NCBI GenBank assembly: GCA_965247355.1
Contig: OZ252011.1
Coordinates: 744,001-808,000, forward strand
Source of the DNA: RHLJ01 sp965247355
Lineage (GTDB): Bacteria > Bacteroidota > Rhodothermia > Balneolales > Balneolaceae
DNA length: 64,000 nucleotides
Direction of reading: 5' to 3'
A program made the position numbers and the translations under genes. Below, piece by piece: positions 18,203 to 26,038 of this stretch; within the stretch, counting starts at the first letter, position 1, and each line of letters starts with the position of its first letter. Under the pieces are notes generated by a model. It saw only the letters and a program-made list of their open reading frames with translations. It ran no database searches and was not told the DNA's origin.

Positions 18203-19219
18203 TTATTTAATCAAACTCATCTTTCTGGTTAGTACATTGCCGTTTGTCTTTAGTCGGTAAATATAAATTCCTGAAGATAAAGTTGATGCATCGAATGTGT
18301 AGGAAAACTCCCCGGAAGGTAAATTCCCATCTTCCAGAGTCGCAAGTTTTTCTCCAAGCATATTGTACACAGAAAGCTCAACGGAAGAGGCTTCAGGTAA
18401 AGCAAAAGTGATAGAGGTGCTTGGGTTAAATGGGTTTGGGTAATTTTGAGAAAGTCTGATTTCTGCTGGAGATTCGCTTTCATATTCGTTAGAAACCTGA
18501 GTTTCATCAGGAATAAGAACCTCTCCGGAATGATAAATAATTAGCTTTGGATAAATAGTCTCGTTTGCTGCAGAGTCTTTACTTGAAAATCTAATCGCTC
18601 GTTTTACCTGAGATTCATCTCTGTTTTTGAGGAGTATTCCAAAATTCTCATCGGGATTTTGAATCCAATTCATAAAGGCAGCTTTAAATTCGCCAGGGTT
18701 CGAATCCAAAAAAGCTCCGGTATCATTCCTCACAATTATAGTTGCTATAGAATCATTATTGAAATCTCCTCCTGGATTGTCCCAGTTAGAGTCTGGGTAA
18801 AAGTTATTCAGCCAGGTAGCATCATTTTCTGTAGCTTGGGTTCCCTGACCACCTCCACCGGTAAGTGCTAATGAATTACCTTCTCCCCAATTCTTTTGGA
18901 GTAAATGGATGTCAATTGGATAAGATTGGTTCGGTATCTTATTAACCTGAATTTGAAGTTTTACACTGTCCAGATTTTCACTGGCAAGATCATAATCAAA
19001 GTTATGTTTTGTAAGATCAAATTTGAGTATTGCTCTTCTGATATCGCCGTTATTGGTTACTCCTGTAAAGATTTGTCCCAAGCCATTACTTATACTGCCA
19101 TCTGTACTTTCGTATAGCGTATTATCGGAGCTGGCGTAAATTAAAAGAGAATCCTGAGCCAGTGTAGAATTACTCACCAGCAGGAAAATCATTATTAAGC
19201 TTAGTAATAATCGTTTCAT
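18203..19219 (-). CDS. Secreted T9SS cargo with DNRLRE/CBM96-like domain and type A sorting tail
   Basis: A 338-residue secreted protein. A signal peptide (1-22, ending TLAQ) is followed by a beta-sandwich (about 25-230). That region looks like the DNRLRE/CBM96-type domain, with A.LKFDL near residue 65, paired LQIQVNK strands and ...PKLIIYH at its end. The last 80 residues are a classical type IX sorting domain: LSQNYPNPFNPSTSI, the VYNMLGEKLATL strand, then LSSGIYIYRLKT and a terminal KMSLIK. Known cargo of this type is cleaved and anchored or released at the cell surface. Ligand is unknown; glycan or surface binding is likely by fold. A terminator lies 22 bases downstream. Confidence 0.85.
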   Translation of the reverse strand: MKRLLLSLIMIFLLVSNSTLAQDSLLIYASSDNTLYESTDGSISNGLGQIFTGVTNNGDIRRAILKFDLTKHNFDYDLASENLDSVKLQIQVNKIPNQSYPIDIHLLQKNWGEGNSLALTGGGGQGTQATENDATWLNNFYPDSNWDNPGGDFNNDSIATIIVRNDTGAFLDSNPGEFKAAFMNWIQNPDENFGILLKNRDESQVKRAIRFSSKDSAANETIYPKLIIYHSGEVLIPDETQVSNEYESESPAEIRLSQNYPNPFNPSTSITFALPEASSVELSVYNMLGEKLATLEDGNLPSGEFSYTFDASTLSSGIYIYRLKTNGNVLTRKMSLIK

Positions 19220-19332
19220 GATGTGAATTTTTAATTAAAATTAGGTGAGTGTTACTGCTACTCATCCATTTAACACATCAATTATGCCGTATGACTAGTT
19301 AAATCTTTAGCTTTATAATTTTCTGGGCAGTT

Positions 19333-19346
19333 TCCTTATTTAAGGA
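19333..19346. promoter_or_regulatory. 14-bp palindrome upstream of the T9SS cargo gene
   Basis: TCCTTATTTAAGGA is a perfect palindrome with a 2-base centre, 114 bases upstream of the cargo start. It could be an operator, but no known consensus was recognised. The rest of the 196-base gap to the lipoprotein gene shows nothing clear. Confidence 0.2.
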
Positions 19347-19415
19347 GTAGGGAAATCTCATCAATTTAGACGGAGAATATTATTCTGTCACTTTTTTAAC
19401 ATAGCGATTGATAAA

Positions 19416-20063
19416 TTAGTTAATCAAAAAGGGACTTTGCTCAAGCATTTTATTGCTAACTTTTGTTAGCACATTTAAGTAATCAATAAATCCAGGGCGG
19501 CCCAGAATATCAGATTCATCGGTTACTTTCCCCCAGCCAATTATCTCAGATTTAGCTTTGTCATAAAGAAAGAATTCAGTTTCAAATTGAAGAGCGAGAG
19601 TGGGCTCTGATTCCTGGTATGCAAAACTCACACGATCTCCGGCTTTCTTGATAAGTTGAAACTTGTACCCCTCTAAAAAATACACATATCGATCATCTGA
19701 TTGCATCAACAAAGTGTCAGATGGTAGATTAATATCCAACTTAAGATTATCCTGGGCCAAGGTTTCCTTTTTAAAATTAGATTCTTCCAGCTCTAATTCC
19801 GACTGGATAACTGTAACTTTATTAGGTGTATTAGATGAAAAGGAAGGAGAAAGTGCCTGAAAAAAAAGGTCAATTTCCTGAGAATACATTCTTTTCTGAG
19901 TTGCATCAGGTGTCCAGTCCTGATTAAATGGGATCACAGAAAAAGAGGAAGTAGATGAATTTTTTTCAATATTCGAATTAAGATGAACAGATTGTCTGGG
20001 AGCACAGGAAGTAAAGATAAAAAAAAGGACGAGTGATATAGATATAGTTCTCTTTGTAGACAT
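19416..20063 (-). CDS. Unknown lipoprotein
   Basis: A 215-residue protein with an N-terminal signal ending in a lipobox (FIFTSC, C20), so it is probably anchored in the inner or outer membrane. The mature part is mixed alpha/beta with no recognised domain. It ends with WGKVTDESDILGRPG and an amphipathic C-terminal helix. Pattern resembles small envelope lipoproteins that measure or report folding, but nothing specific can be claimed. It is on the same strand as exbD, 121 bases downstream of it. Confidence 0.65.
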   Translation of the reverse strand: MSTKRTISISLVLFFIFTSCAPRQSVHLNSNIEKNSSTSSFSVIPFNQDWTPDATQKRMYSQEIDLFFQALSPSFSSNTPNKVTVIQSELELEESNFKKETLAQDNLKLDINLPSDTLLMQSDDRYVYFLEGYKFQLIKKAGDRVSFAYQESEPTLALQFETEFFLYDKAKSEIIGWGKVTDESDILGRPGFIDYLNVLTKVSNKMLEQSPFLIN

Positions 20064-20184
20064 ATTTTTAATTTTATACTTGATGAATTATGAGAAGCTA
20101 CGATGAGTCAATTCAAAGAATTGTAAATTTATCGTAATAGTTTGCCTTGTTGGAAAGACGAAATAAAATCAATTAGGTTGCTAT

Positions 20185-20724
20185 CTATTTATTTCTATCA
20201 TCAGCTATAGAAATCTTCTTCTTATACAACTCCTTGATATGGATTTGCTGAGGACTCCCATCAGCTAGCTTAAGATATTCTAATCCGTAGTTTATTATAG
20301 AAGCTTCATTACGAATTTCTTTGTAGGCTGCCATTACTTCATCCAGCATATCAACATACACATGATATGGAGTTTTTCTTTGTGTTTTCAGAGAAATAAC
20401 CGCTTTCTCGGGGGAATCGGACAGGTTGGGATTTTCTCCCCAGTTAGTAATAAAGCTTTTCAATACATCTTTTACTTCGTCCACTGTTACCAAATGATCA
20501 TCCATCATAATTTCACCTTCATCATTTACAAGGATATTCATCAGGTTTCGTTCATGGATATCAGATTCAGTACCATCTGCAGGAGGGGGAAGTACCAACC
20601 CAATTCCAGTGTCAACGTTAATGGTAGTAGTTACTAAAAAGAATATTAGTAGCAGAAAGGCAATATCTGCCATAGACGAGCCATTGATTTCAGTTTTCTC
20701 CCGACCACGTTTTTGTAAGAACAT
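20185..20724 (-). CDS. exbD: ExbD/TolR-family biopolymer transport protein
   Basis: Single-pass inner-membrane subunit of a TonB- or Tol-type proton-driven motor. The N-terminal cytoplasmic KRGREKTEINGSSMADIAF leads into the membrane helix, which carries the essential Asp (D20). A hydrophobic run follows (LLLIFFLVTTTI), then a 130-residue periplasmic domain. At 179 residues it is longer than E. coli ExbD (141). Neither exbB nor tonB is adjacent: upstream is a divergent gene and downstream an unrelated lipoprotein. It must work with partners encoded elsewhere. Confidence 0.9.
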   Translation of the reverse strand: MFLQKRGREKTEINGSSMADIAFLLLIFFLVTTTINVDTGIGLVLPPPADGTESDIHERNLMNILVNDEGEIMMDDHLVTVDEVKDVLKSFITNWGENPNLSDSPEKAVISLKTQRKTPYHVYVDMLDEVMAAYKEIRNEASIINYGLEYLKLADGSPQQIHIKELYKKKISIADDRNK

Positions 20725-20823
20725 AATTATTAGATTAGTTGCACTATTGAGCTATACTTTATAATAGGAATTCCAAGTCGAGTAGAACTCGCATTTCAAT
20801 GCTAGGAAGTTTTTCAAAACAGG

Positions 20824-20841
20824 GTGACAGTATGATGTCAC
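20824..20841. promoter_or_regulatory. 18-bp inverted repeat between exbD and the divergent 115-residue gene
   Basis: GTGACA-GTATGA-TGTCAC is two perfect 6-base arms around a 6-base spacer. It lies 99 bases upstream of exbD and 54 bases upstream of the plus-strand gene, so one dimeric regulator could affect both. It is reminiscent in geometry of many regulator operators, but I do not match it to a named consensus. The remainder of the 171-base gap shows no clear promoter. Confidence 0.4.
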
Positions 20842-20895
20842 ACAATGGTTGTAAGTTAGTGTCAGATCAAAAAAACAAAACTAAATCCAACGATC

Positions 20896-21243
20896 ATGAA
20901 CTCAGCAAATGCACTAACACACAATAAATCAACACAAGCTCCATCTTTAAACTTATTTGTAGCTCCTTTACTCAAGCGTATTAAAAAGGAAAGCGCAGAA
21001 GAGTATGTAGAAATGCAACAGACCTTTAATTTAATGGGATGGGGTAAACTTCCTGATGAGCTTAAAATGGAAATTTATGATGATGTTCGATACATGGTTC
21101 AGGAGCTTAAAGGGATGTATTCTTCCTGCGACCCAAATGTAGAAAGACGAAGAAACACCGTTAATTTCTGGGTAAGCAGTTTTCAAGATGGAATTTGTAC
21201 CTTAGATGCAGCCATCCGGGGAGTAAAGATAAAAGCACTTTAA
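20896..21243 (+). CDS. Unknown 115-residue soluble protein
   Basis: The protein looks mostly helical and cytoplasmic, with no signal peptide and no membrane segment. A conserved-looking stretch is FNLMGWGKLPDELKMEIYDDVRYM (described here only by its ends: FNLMGW to VRYM, residues about 45-70). The sequence ends in a basic AAIRGVKIKAL. I do not recognise the family. Codon use is like the neighbours, so it is probably a real gene. Its divergent partner is exbD, with an 18-bp palindrome between. Confidence 0.55.
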   Translation: MNSANALTHNKSTQAPSLNLFVAPLLKRIKKESAEEYVEMQQTFNLMGWGKLPDELKMEIYDDVRYMVQELKGMYSSCDPNVERRRNTVNFWVSSFQDGICTLDAAIRGVKIKAL

Positions 21244-21329
21244 TTTAAGTGTGATATTTACAATTATTTTTGTTTGGTTTTCCTATTATAGTTTTTTTCA
21301 AACAACTATTGTCTAATCAATTTAACGCT

Positions 21330-22874
21330 ATGAATCGATCAAGTCTATTAACGGTATTATTAATTGCACTATTAGGGTTGCCTACTCTTGCTCAGACAAG
21401 CATAAAAGTTCATCAGAATGAACCTGATGGTATAATAAGTAAGCATATTTTTGGTCAATTTTCGGAACACTTAGGAAGAGGTATTTACCCAGGTATATGG
21501 GTGGGTGAAGATTCCGAAATCCCGAATATTGAAGGCTATAGAACAGATGTTTTAGAAGCCCTTCAGGTACTTCAAATCCCAAATATCCGCTGGCCAGGTG
21601 GTTGTTATGCTGATGATTACAACTGGCGAGATGGGATTGGACCACGAGATGAACGCCCGGTTACACTAAATGCTTTCTGGGGGCAAGTACCCGACGACAA
21701 CAGTTTTGGTGTTCATGAATTTCTGCGATTCACAGATTTAATTAATGCTGAGCCATACATATCAGCAAATGTAGGAAGTTCAACACCTAAAGATATGTCT
21801 GACTGGATTGAGTATCTCACTTACGATGGAGAGACAACACTTACCAAAATGAGAAAAGAGAATGGTAAAGAAGAGCCATGGAAGATTAAATTCTGGGGCA
21901 TTGGTAACGAAAGCTGGGGCTGCGGTGGAAATATGACTCCAGAGTTCTATGCCGATAAGTACAAACAATTTGCAACCTATGCCAGGAACCTTAGTGGTAA
22001 TGAGTTATTTAGAGTTGCAAGTGGGATGTATGATACAGAGTATGAATGGACAGATACAGTTATGAGTAAAGCCGGTGATATGATGGAGGCTATCTCACTT
22101 CACTATTATACTATCCCAACAAGAGACTGGGATGCAAAAGGTCCTTCTATAGGTTTTAATGAAGAAGAATATATAGCAACAATACAAGGTTCTCTTCGAA
22201 TGGACGAATTTATTGTGGGTCATTCAAAAGTAATGGACAAATATGATCCTGAAAAAAATGTAGTTCTTGCAGTTGATGAATGGGGAATTTGGACTGATCC
22301 ATTAGAAGGAACAAACGGGGGCTTTCTGGAACAGCAAAATTCTCTGAGAGACGCTTTCATTGCTTCTACCACCTTCGATATTTTTGCAAGACATAACGAG
22401 AGGGTAAAGCTGGCAAATATTGCTCAAACTGTGAACGTACTTCAGGCAATGGTTTTAACAGAAGATGATAAAATGGTTAAGACACCTACCTATCATGCTT
22501 TTGAATTCTATACCGTCCATTATGATGCAGAACTTTTACCAATGGAGTTCGAATCTCCGGATTATACCCTTGGAGATATTAGTATCCCGGCTTTACATGG
22601 AACAGCATCAAAATCTGAGGATGTAAGAATCAATATTACACTTACTAATGTAGATGCAAATAATACTCATGAGTTAGTTCTTGATTTTAATAATCTGCGT
22701 GGGAAAAAAATAAGTTCAGCAAGAATCTTAACTGCTCAGAATGTGAATTCTCACAATACTTTTGAAGATTCAGATGTAGTCAGCCCAGCAAGTTTTAACG
22801 GTGCAAGCGTAAGAGGTAACTCTCTTAATGTTGAATTACCTGCTAAATCATTGGTGGTGATTACTTTAGACTAA
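21330..22874 (+). CDS. Secreted alpha-L-arabinofuranosidase, GH51
   Basis: Hydrolyses terminal alpha-L-arabinofuranosyl groups from arabinan, arabinoxylan or similar polymers. Start at 21330 gives a proper signal peptide (MNRSSLLTVL to PTLAQ); the frame is open upstream to an ATG at 21270, but that adds a leader without signal character. The GH51 acid/base Glu is E194 in GIGNESWGCGG and the nucleophile is E317 in VDEWGIW. The N-terminal HIFGQFSEHLGRGIYPGIW and RWPGGCYADDYNW strings are typical of the family. At 514 residues it has the usual length. Its 3' end overlaps the convergent downstream gene by 4 bases. No transporter is adjacent. Confidence 0.95.
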   Translation: MNRSSLLTVLLIALLGLPTLAQTSIKVHQNEPDGIISKHIFGQFSEHLGRGIYPGIWVGEDSEIPNIEGYRTDVLEALQVLQIPNIRWPGGCYADDYNWRDGIGPRDERPVTLNAFWGQVPDDNSFGVHEFLRFTDLINAEPYISANVGSSTPKDMSDWIEYLTYDGETTLTKMRKENGKEEPWKIKFWGIGNESWGCGGNMTPEFYADKYKQFATYARNLSGNELFRVASGMYDTEYEWTDTVMSKAGDMMEAISLHYYTIPTRDWDAKGPSIGFNEEEYIATIQGSLRMDEFIVGHSKVMDKYDPEKNVVLAVDEWGIWTDPLEGTNGGFLEQQNSLRDAFIASTTFDIFARHNERVKLANIAQTVNVLQAMVLTEDDKMVKTPTYHAFEFYTVHYDAELLPMEFESPDYTLGDISIPALHGTASKSEDVRINITLTNVDANNTHELVLDFNNLRGKKISSARILTAQNVNSHNTFEDSDVVSPASFNGASVRGNSLNVELPAKSLVVITLD

Positions 22875-23629
22875 GAATGTATTTTGGAAGAAGAACCGGT
22901 CTGTGATTCATTTTCATAGACATTGTTCTCTTCAATCGTAATCTTTTGTTCCTTTTCAGGCCGAAGTTTTGCTGAAATATTTTGAAGCAAAACTTCGGCC
23001 TGTTTCTTTTGTTTCTTGTAATGAGAACTGAGAATAAGGCGACTGATTGGTAACCCAAATAAAGCTCCTGAACCGGCTGCAATAAGTAAAGCTATATCGG
23101 ATAATTGAGAATTGTCAAGTGCGATAGAAGTGATAGTGAATGCAACCATGCAGGAAATCATTGTGGCAAAAAAGCGGAATCCACCCCACGAATTAACCAG
23201 TTGGATTTTCGTTTTTCCATTGTTTGGGGTTAATGAAATATGCTTGTAGCCGGAGTTTTGCCTTCTTTGCTCCCATTCAAACGAGTGTGCCGTTTTAGTA
23301 ACTTTCCCAATTCCTCCGGTCACTTTTCTGATCTCCTGAACTACTGTTTCCCAATCCTCATCACTCACTTCTCCTTTGGTATGAGCAATTTTCTGTATTC
23401 TTGAAGTAGCTTTTAACCATTTATAGTCATCACCCAGACTAGTAACATCGTAGGTATCCAGAGCTTCGGCTAATGAATCTTGATCGATTCCAACTTCTTC
23501 AGCGACCTGAATAAGTTCCTCTTTTGTTAACCCTTCTTTATCCCCATACAACTCTTTACGGGTTTGAATTTCAGAGGCTTTCGTTAGAATCTTACTAATA
23601 TCTTTTTTAGAGTAGAGCGAATCACTCAT
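22871..23629 (-). CDS. Two-TM protein with N-terminal GLTxEEL helical domain, paralogue 1
   Basis: A 252-residue protein. Residues 1-65 form a helical domain with the pattern YSKKDISKILTKA ... GLTKEELIQVAEEVGID, a widespread uncharacterised domain. A central region (about 70-140) contains the SRIQKIAHTKGEVSDEDWE segment, then two hydrophobic helices (about 155-200) and a polar tail. No catalytic residues were recognised. It lies 1 base after its paralogue at 23631, in the same orientation, and its 3' end overlaps the convergent GH51 gene by 4 bases. It is probably a membrane sensor or adaptor, which is inference. Confidence 0.7.
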   Translation of the reverse strand: MSDSLYSKKDISKILTKASEIQTRKELYGDKEGLTKEELIQVAEEVGIDQDSLAEALDTYDVTSLGDDYKWLKATSRIQKIAHTKGEVSDEDWETVVQEIRKVTGGIGKVTKTAHSFEWEQRRQNSGYKHISLTPNNGKTKIQLVNSWGGFRFFATMISCMVAFTITSIALDNSQLSDIALLIAAGSGALFGLPISRLILSSHYKKQKKQAEVLLQNISAKLRPEKEQKITIEENNVYENESQTGSSSKIHS

Positions 23630-23630
23630 G

Positions 23631-24392
23631 CTAGTTTTTCAATTTAGAATTTACCTCATTATTAATACTCTTTTCGTCATTGTAAGCGTCTTCCTCAATA
23701 AAAATACTAGGATTAGGACTACTTGAGAGTCTTTTTGAGACTATTTTGATGGTTTTTGTAAGCTTCTTCTTTTGAGATTTGAAGAACATCTTCAGGAAAC
23801 TTAAACCGGCTCCTATACCCAATATGCCACCCAGAGGAGCGAGCAGCAAGGTTAGTGATTTAGCTAATCCAATATCTTTGAGGACAACCAAAGTTATACC
23901 TGACGCCAATACACCGGAAATAACAGTCACCAGAATTTTAAAAGCTGGCCAGTCTTCGCTGTACTCTATGCGGGTATTCCCTTTTTTAGGAATGAGGGAC
24001 AGATTCTTAAACCCCATTTCATCAATTACATGGTTAATTTCGTATGCTTTACCGGTTTTTTTATCAACACCAGCTCCTCCAATCGAGCCTTTTAATTCCA
24101 GCTTTATTTCCTCCCATATCTCGTCATTAATCTCACCAGGGATCATCTGCACATGATGAAGACGGGAACTTCCGGTAAACCACGACCATTTTGATTCTTC
24201 AGGATCTTTCTTAAAGTTTAGAAGGGTTTCCTTTAGTGCATTTAAATCTAATCCTGATTCAACAGCAATTTCAAACAACTCTTCCTCCGTTAGTCCCGGT
24301 TCATCACTTTTTATAGTTTCCTTTTGACGTTTTATTGTCTCTGATAAAATTCTTGTGACCTCTTTCTGGGTATATGTTTTCTTGCTATTCAA
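23631..24392 (-). CDS. Two-TM protein with N-terminal GLTxEEL helical domain, paralogue 2
   Basis: A 253-residue paralogue of the gene at 22871, sharing the same order. The N-terminal helical domain includes YTQKEVTRIL and GLTEEELFEIAVESGLD. The central region has SRLHHVQMIPGEINDE in place of SRIQKIAHTKGEVSDE, followed by two hydrophobic helices (about 165-210) and a lysine-rich tail. The tandem arrangement with a 1-base gap suggests duplication and co-transcription. The two copies have clearly diverged, so they may form a heteromer. Function unknown. Confidence 0.7.
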   Translation of the reverse strand: MNSKKTYTQKEVTRILSETIKRQKETIKSDEPGLTEEELFEIAVESGLDLNALKETLLNFKKDPEESKWSWFTGSSRLHHVQMIPGEINDEIWEEIKLELKGSIGGAGVDKKTGKAYEINHVIDEMGFKNLSLIPKKGNTRIEYSEDWPAFKILVTVISGVLASGITLVVLKDIGLAKSLTLLLAPLGGILGIGAGLSFLKMFFKSQKKKLTKTIKIVSKRLSSSPNPSIFIEEDAYNDEKSINNEVNSKLKN

Positions 24393-24500
24393 TAATCTTT
24401 GATTAGATAATTAGTTGTAAGAATCGGGCAATAATTACGAAAATTTTCAGAATAGGTTAAATATTATTCAGATCGGTTCAAAATCCTCTTCAGAAGTTTG

Positions 24501-24508
24501 TATCTTTG
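24501..24508 (+). promoter_or_regulatory. Bacteroidota-type -7 element (TAnnTTTG) of guaB
   Basis: TATCTTTG matches the Bacteroidota consensus TAnnTTTG exactly, 28 bases before the guaB ATG. About 20 bases further upstream the expected TTTG is only approximated by TTCA (24477-24480), so the -33 part is weak. Confidence 0.55.
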
Positions 24509-24536
24509 AAAAACCGCAAGCAAAATTCCCTGTTTC

Positions 24537-26024
24537 ATGTACAAAATGAACAACTCTTCTCCTTTTGAACGCATCACCAGGCAAGGGCTTACTTATGATG
24601 ATGTTCTTCTTGTTCCAAATTATTCAAAGGTACTCCCTCGTGAAGTTGACTTAAGTGTACAATTAACTCCGTCGCTCAAATTAAACATCCCGATTCTCAG
24701 TGCAGCGATGGATACTGTTTCTGAATATCGACTTGCAATTGCTTTAGCCAGGGAAGGAGGGATTGCAATGCTCCACAAAAATATGAGCATTGAGGATCAC
24801 GCAGAACAGGTTCGACTAGTAAAGAGAAGTGAAAGCGGTATGATTGTGGATCCGGTTACTCTTACTGCTGAAGCGACAGTAAAAGACGCCAGAAACTTAA
24901 TGAAGATTCATAAAATTGGCGGAATTCCTATTGTTGATGGGAAAGGAATATTGGTAGGGATTGTAACGAACAGGGATCTGCGATTTGAATCTGAGTTAGG
25001 CAGAAAACTCGGAGACATTATGACCAAAGAGAATTTAATTACGGGTAAAGAGGGAACAAGCCTAAAAGAGGCAGAAGAAATTCTTCAGGACTATAAAGTA
25101 GAAAAACTTCCAATCGTTGATAAAGACAGTAAGTTGATAGGTTTGATTACCTTCAAAGACATTGAAAAGAAAATGAACTTCCCGAATGCATGTAAAGATG
25201 AAATGGGAAGACTTAGGGTGGGTGCTGCAGTTGGAGTTACTCCCGATACTATAGATCGAGTAGATGCATTAGTTGCAGCCGGAGTTGATATCATTACAGT
25301 AGATACCGCTCATGGACATTCACAAGGAGTTTTAAACACTGTTTCAACCATCAAGAAAAAATATCCTGATTTAAATGTTATAGGTGGTAACATTGCAACC
25401 AGGGCAGCAGCCGAAGCTTTAGCTGATGCAGGAGCTGATGTGGTTAAAGTAGGAGTTGGTCCAGGTTCAATTTGTACAACACGTGTGGTTACTGGAGTAG
25501 GTGTTCCTCAGCTTAGTGCTGTAATGGAAGTTGCAGAGTTCTGTAAGAATAATGGCATTGGCTTGGTTGCTGATGGTGGAATCAAACAAACCGGAGATAT
25601 CCCTAAGGCTATTGCCGGTGGAGCTGATGTGGTGATGATGGGTTCTATGTTTGCCGGAGTGGATGAAAGCCCGGGTGAGACCATCATTTATGAATCTCGT
25701 AAGTATAAGTCTTATCGTGGAATGGGTAGTATAGGTGCAATGAACAAAGGTTCAAAAGATCGCTACTTCCAGGATGTGGAAGATGATATCAGAAAGCTTG
25801 TCCCGGAAGGAATCGAAGGCCGTGTTGCATTTAAAGGATACTTAGGAGAAGTAGTACATCAAATGACTGGTGGACTTAGAGCTGCAATGGGATATTGTGG
25901 AACGGCAAATATTGAGGAACTTAAAACCAATGCTGAGTTTGTTCAAATATCTGCTGCTGCTTATAAAGAAAGCCACCCACATTCGGTTCAGATTACAAAA
26001 GAAGCTCCAAACTACTCTGTCTGA
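24537..26024 (+). CDS. guaB: IMP dehydrogenase
   Basis: NAD-dependent oxidation of IMP to XMP, the committed step to GMP. The catalytic cysteine is C313 in GPGSICTTRVVTGVGVP. Two CBS domains (about residues 100-225) lie inserted in the TIM barrel, as usual. The N-terminus TYDDVLLVPNYSKVLP and the C-terminal EGIEGRVAFKGYLGEVVHQ flap are typical. The ATG at 24537 is used, but M4 (24546) would do equally well. At 495 residues the length is standard. A Bacteroidota-type promoter sits just upstream. A glycosyltransferase follows after 14 bases and may share its transcript. Confidence 0.97.
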   Translation: MYKMNNSSPFERITRQGLTYDDVLLVPNYSKVLPREVDLSVQLTPSLKLNIPILSAAMDTVSEYRLAIALAREGGIAMLHKNMSIEDHAEQVRLVKRSESGMIVDPVTLTAEATVKDARNLMKIHKIGGIPIVDGKGILVGIVTNRDLRFESELGRKLGDIMTKENLITGKEGTSLKEAEEILQDYKVEKLPIVDKDSKLIGLITFKDIEKKMNFPNACKDEMGRLRVGAAVGVTPDTIDRVDALVAAGVDIITVDTAHGHSQGVLNTVSTIKKKYPDLNVIGGNIATRAAAEALADAGADVVKVGVGPGSICTTRVVTGVGVPQLSAVMEVAEFCKNNGIGLVADGGIKQTGDIPKAIAGGADVVMMGSMFAGVDESPGETIIYESRKYKSYRGMGSIGAMNKGSKDRYFQDVEDDIRKLVPEGIEGRVAFKGYLGEVVHQMTGGLRAAMGYCGTANIEELKTNAEFVQISAAAYKESHPHSVQITKEAPNYSV

Positions 26025-26038
26025 TCGAAGCTTCAGCA

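Noticed and set aside
21270..21329. Upstream ATG of the GH51 gene (21270)
   Set aside because: Would add 20 residues ahead of a complete signal peptide; the ATG at 21330 is preferred.
23779..24156. 125-codon plus-strand frame
   Set aside because: Lies wholly opposite the 23631 gene, which has the coherent domain pattern; the plus frame has none.
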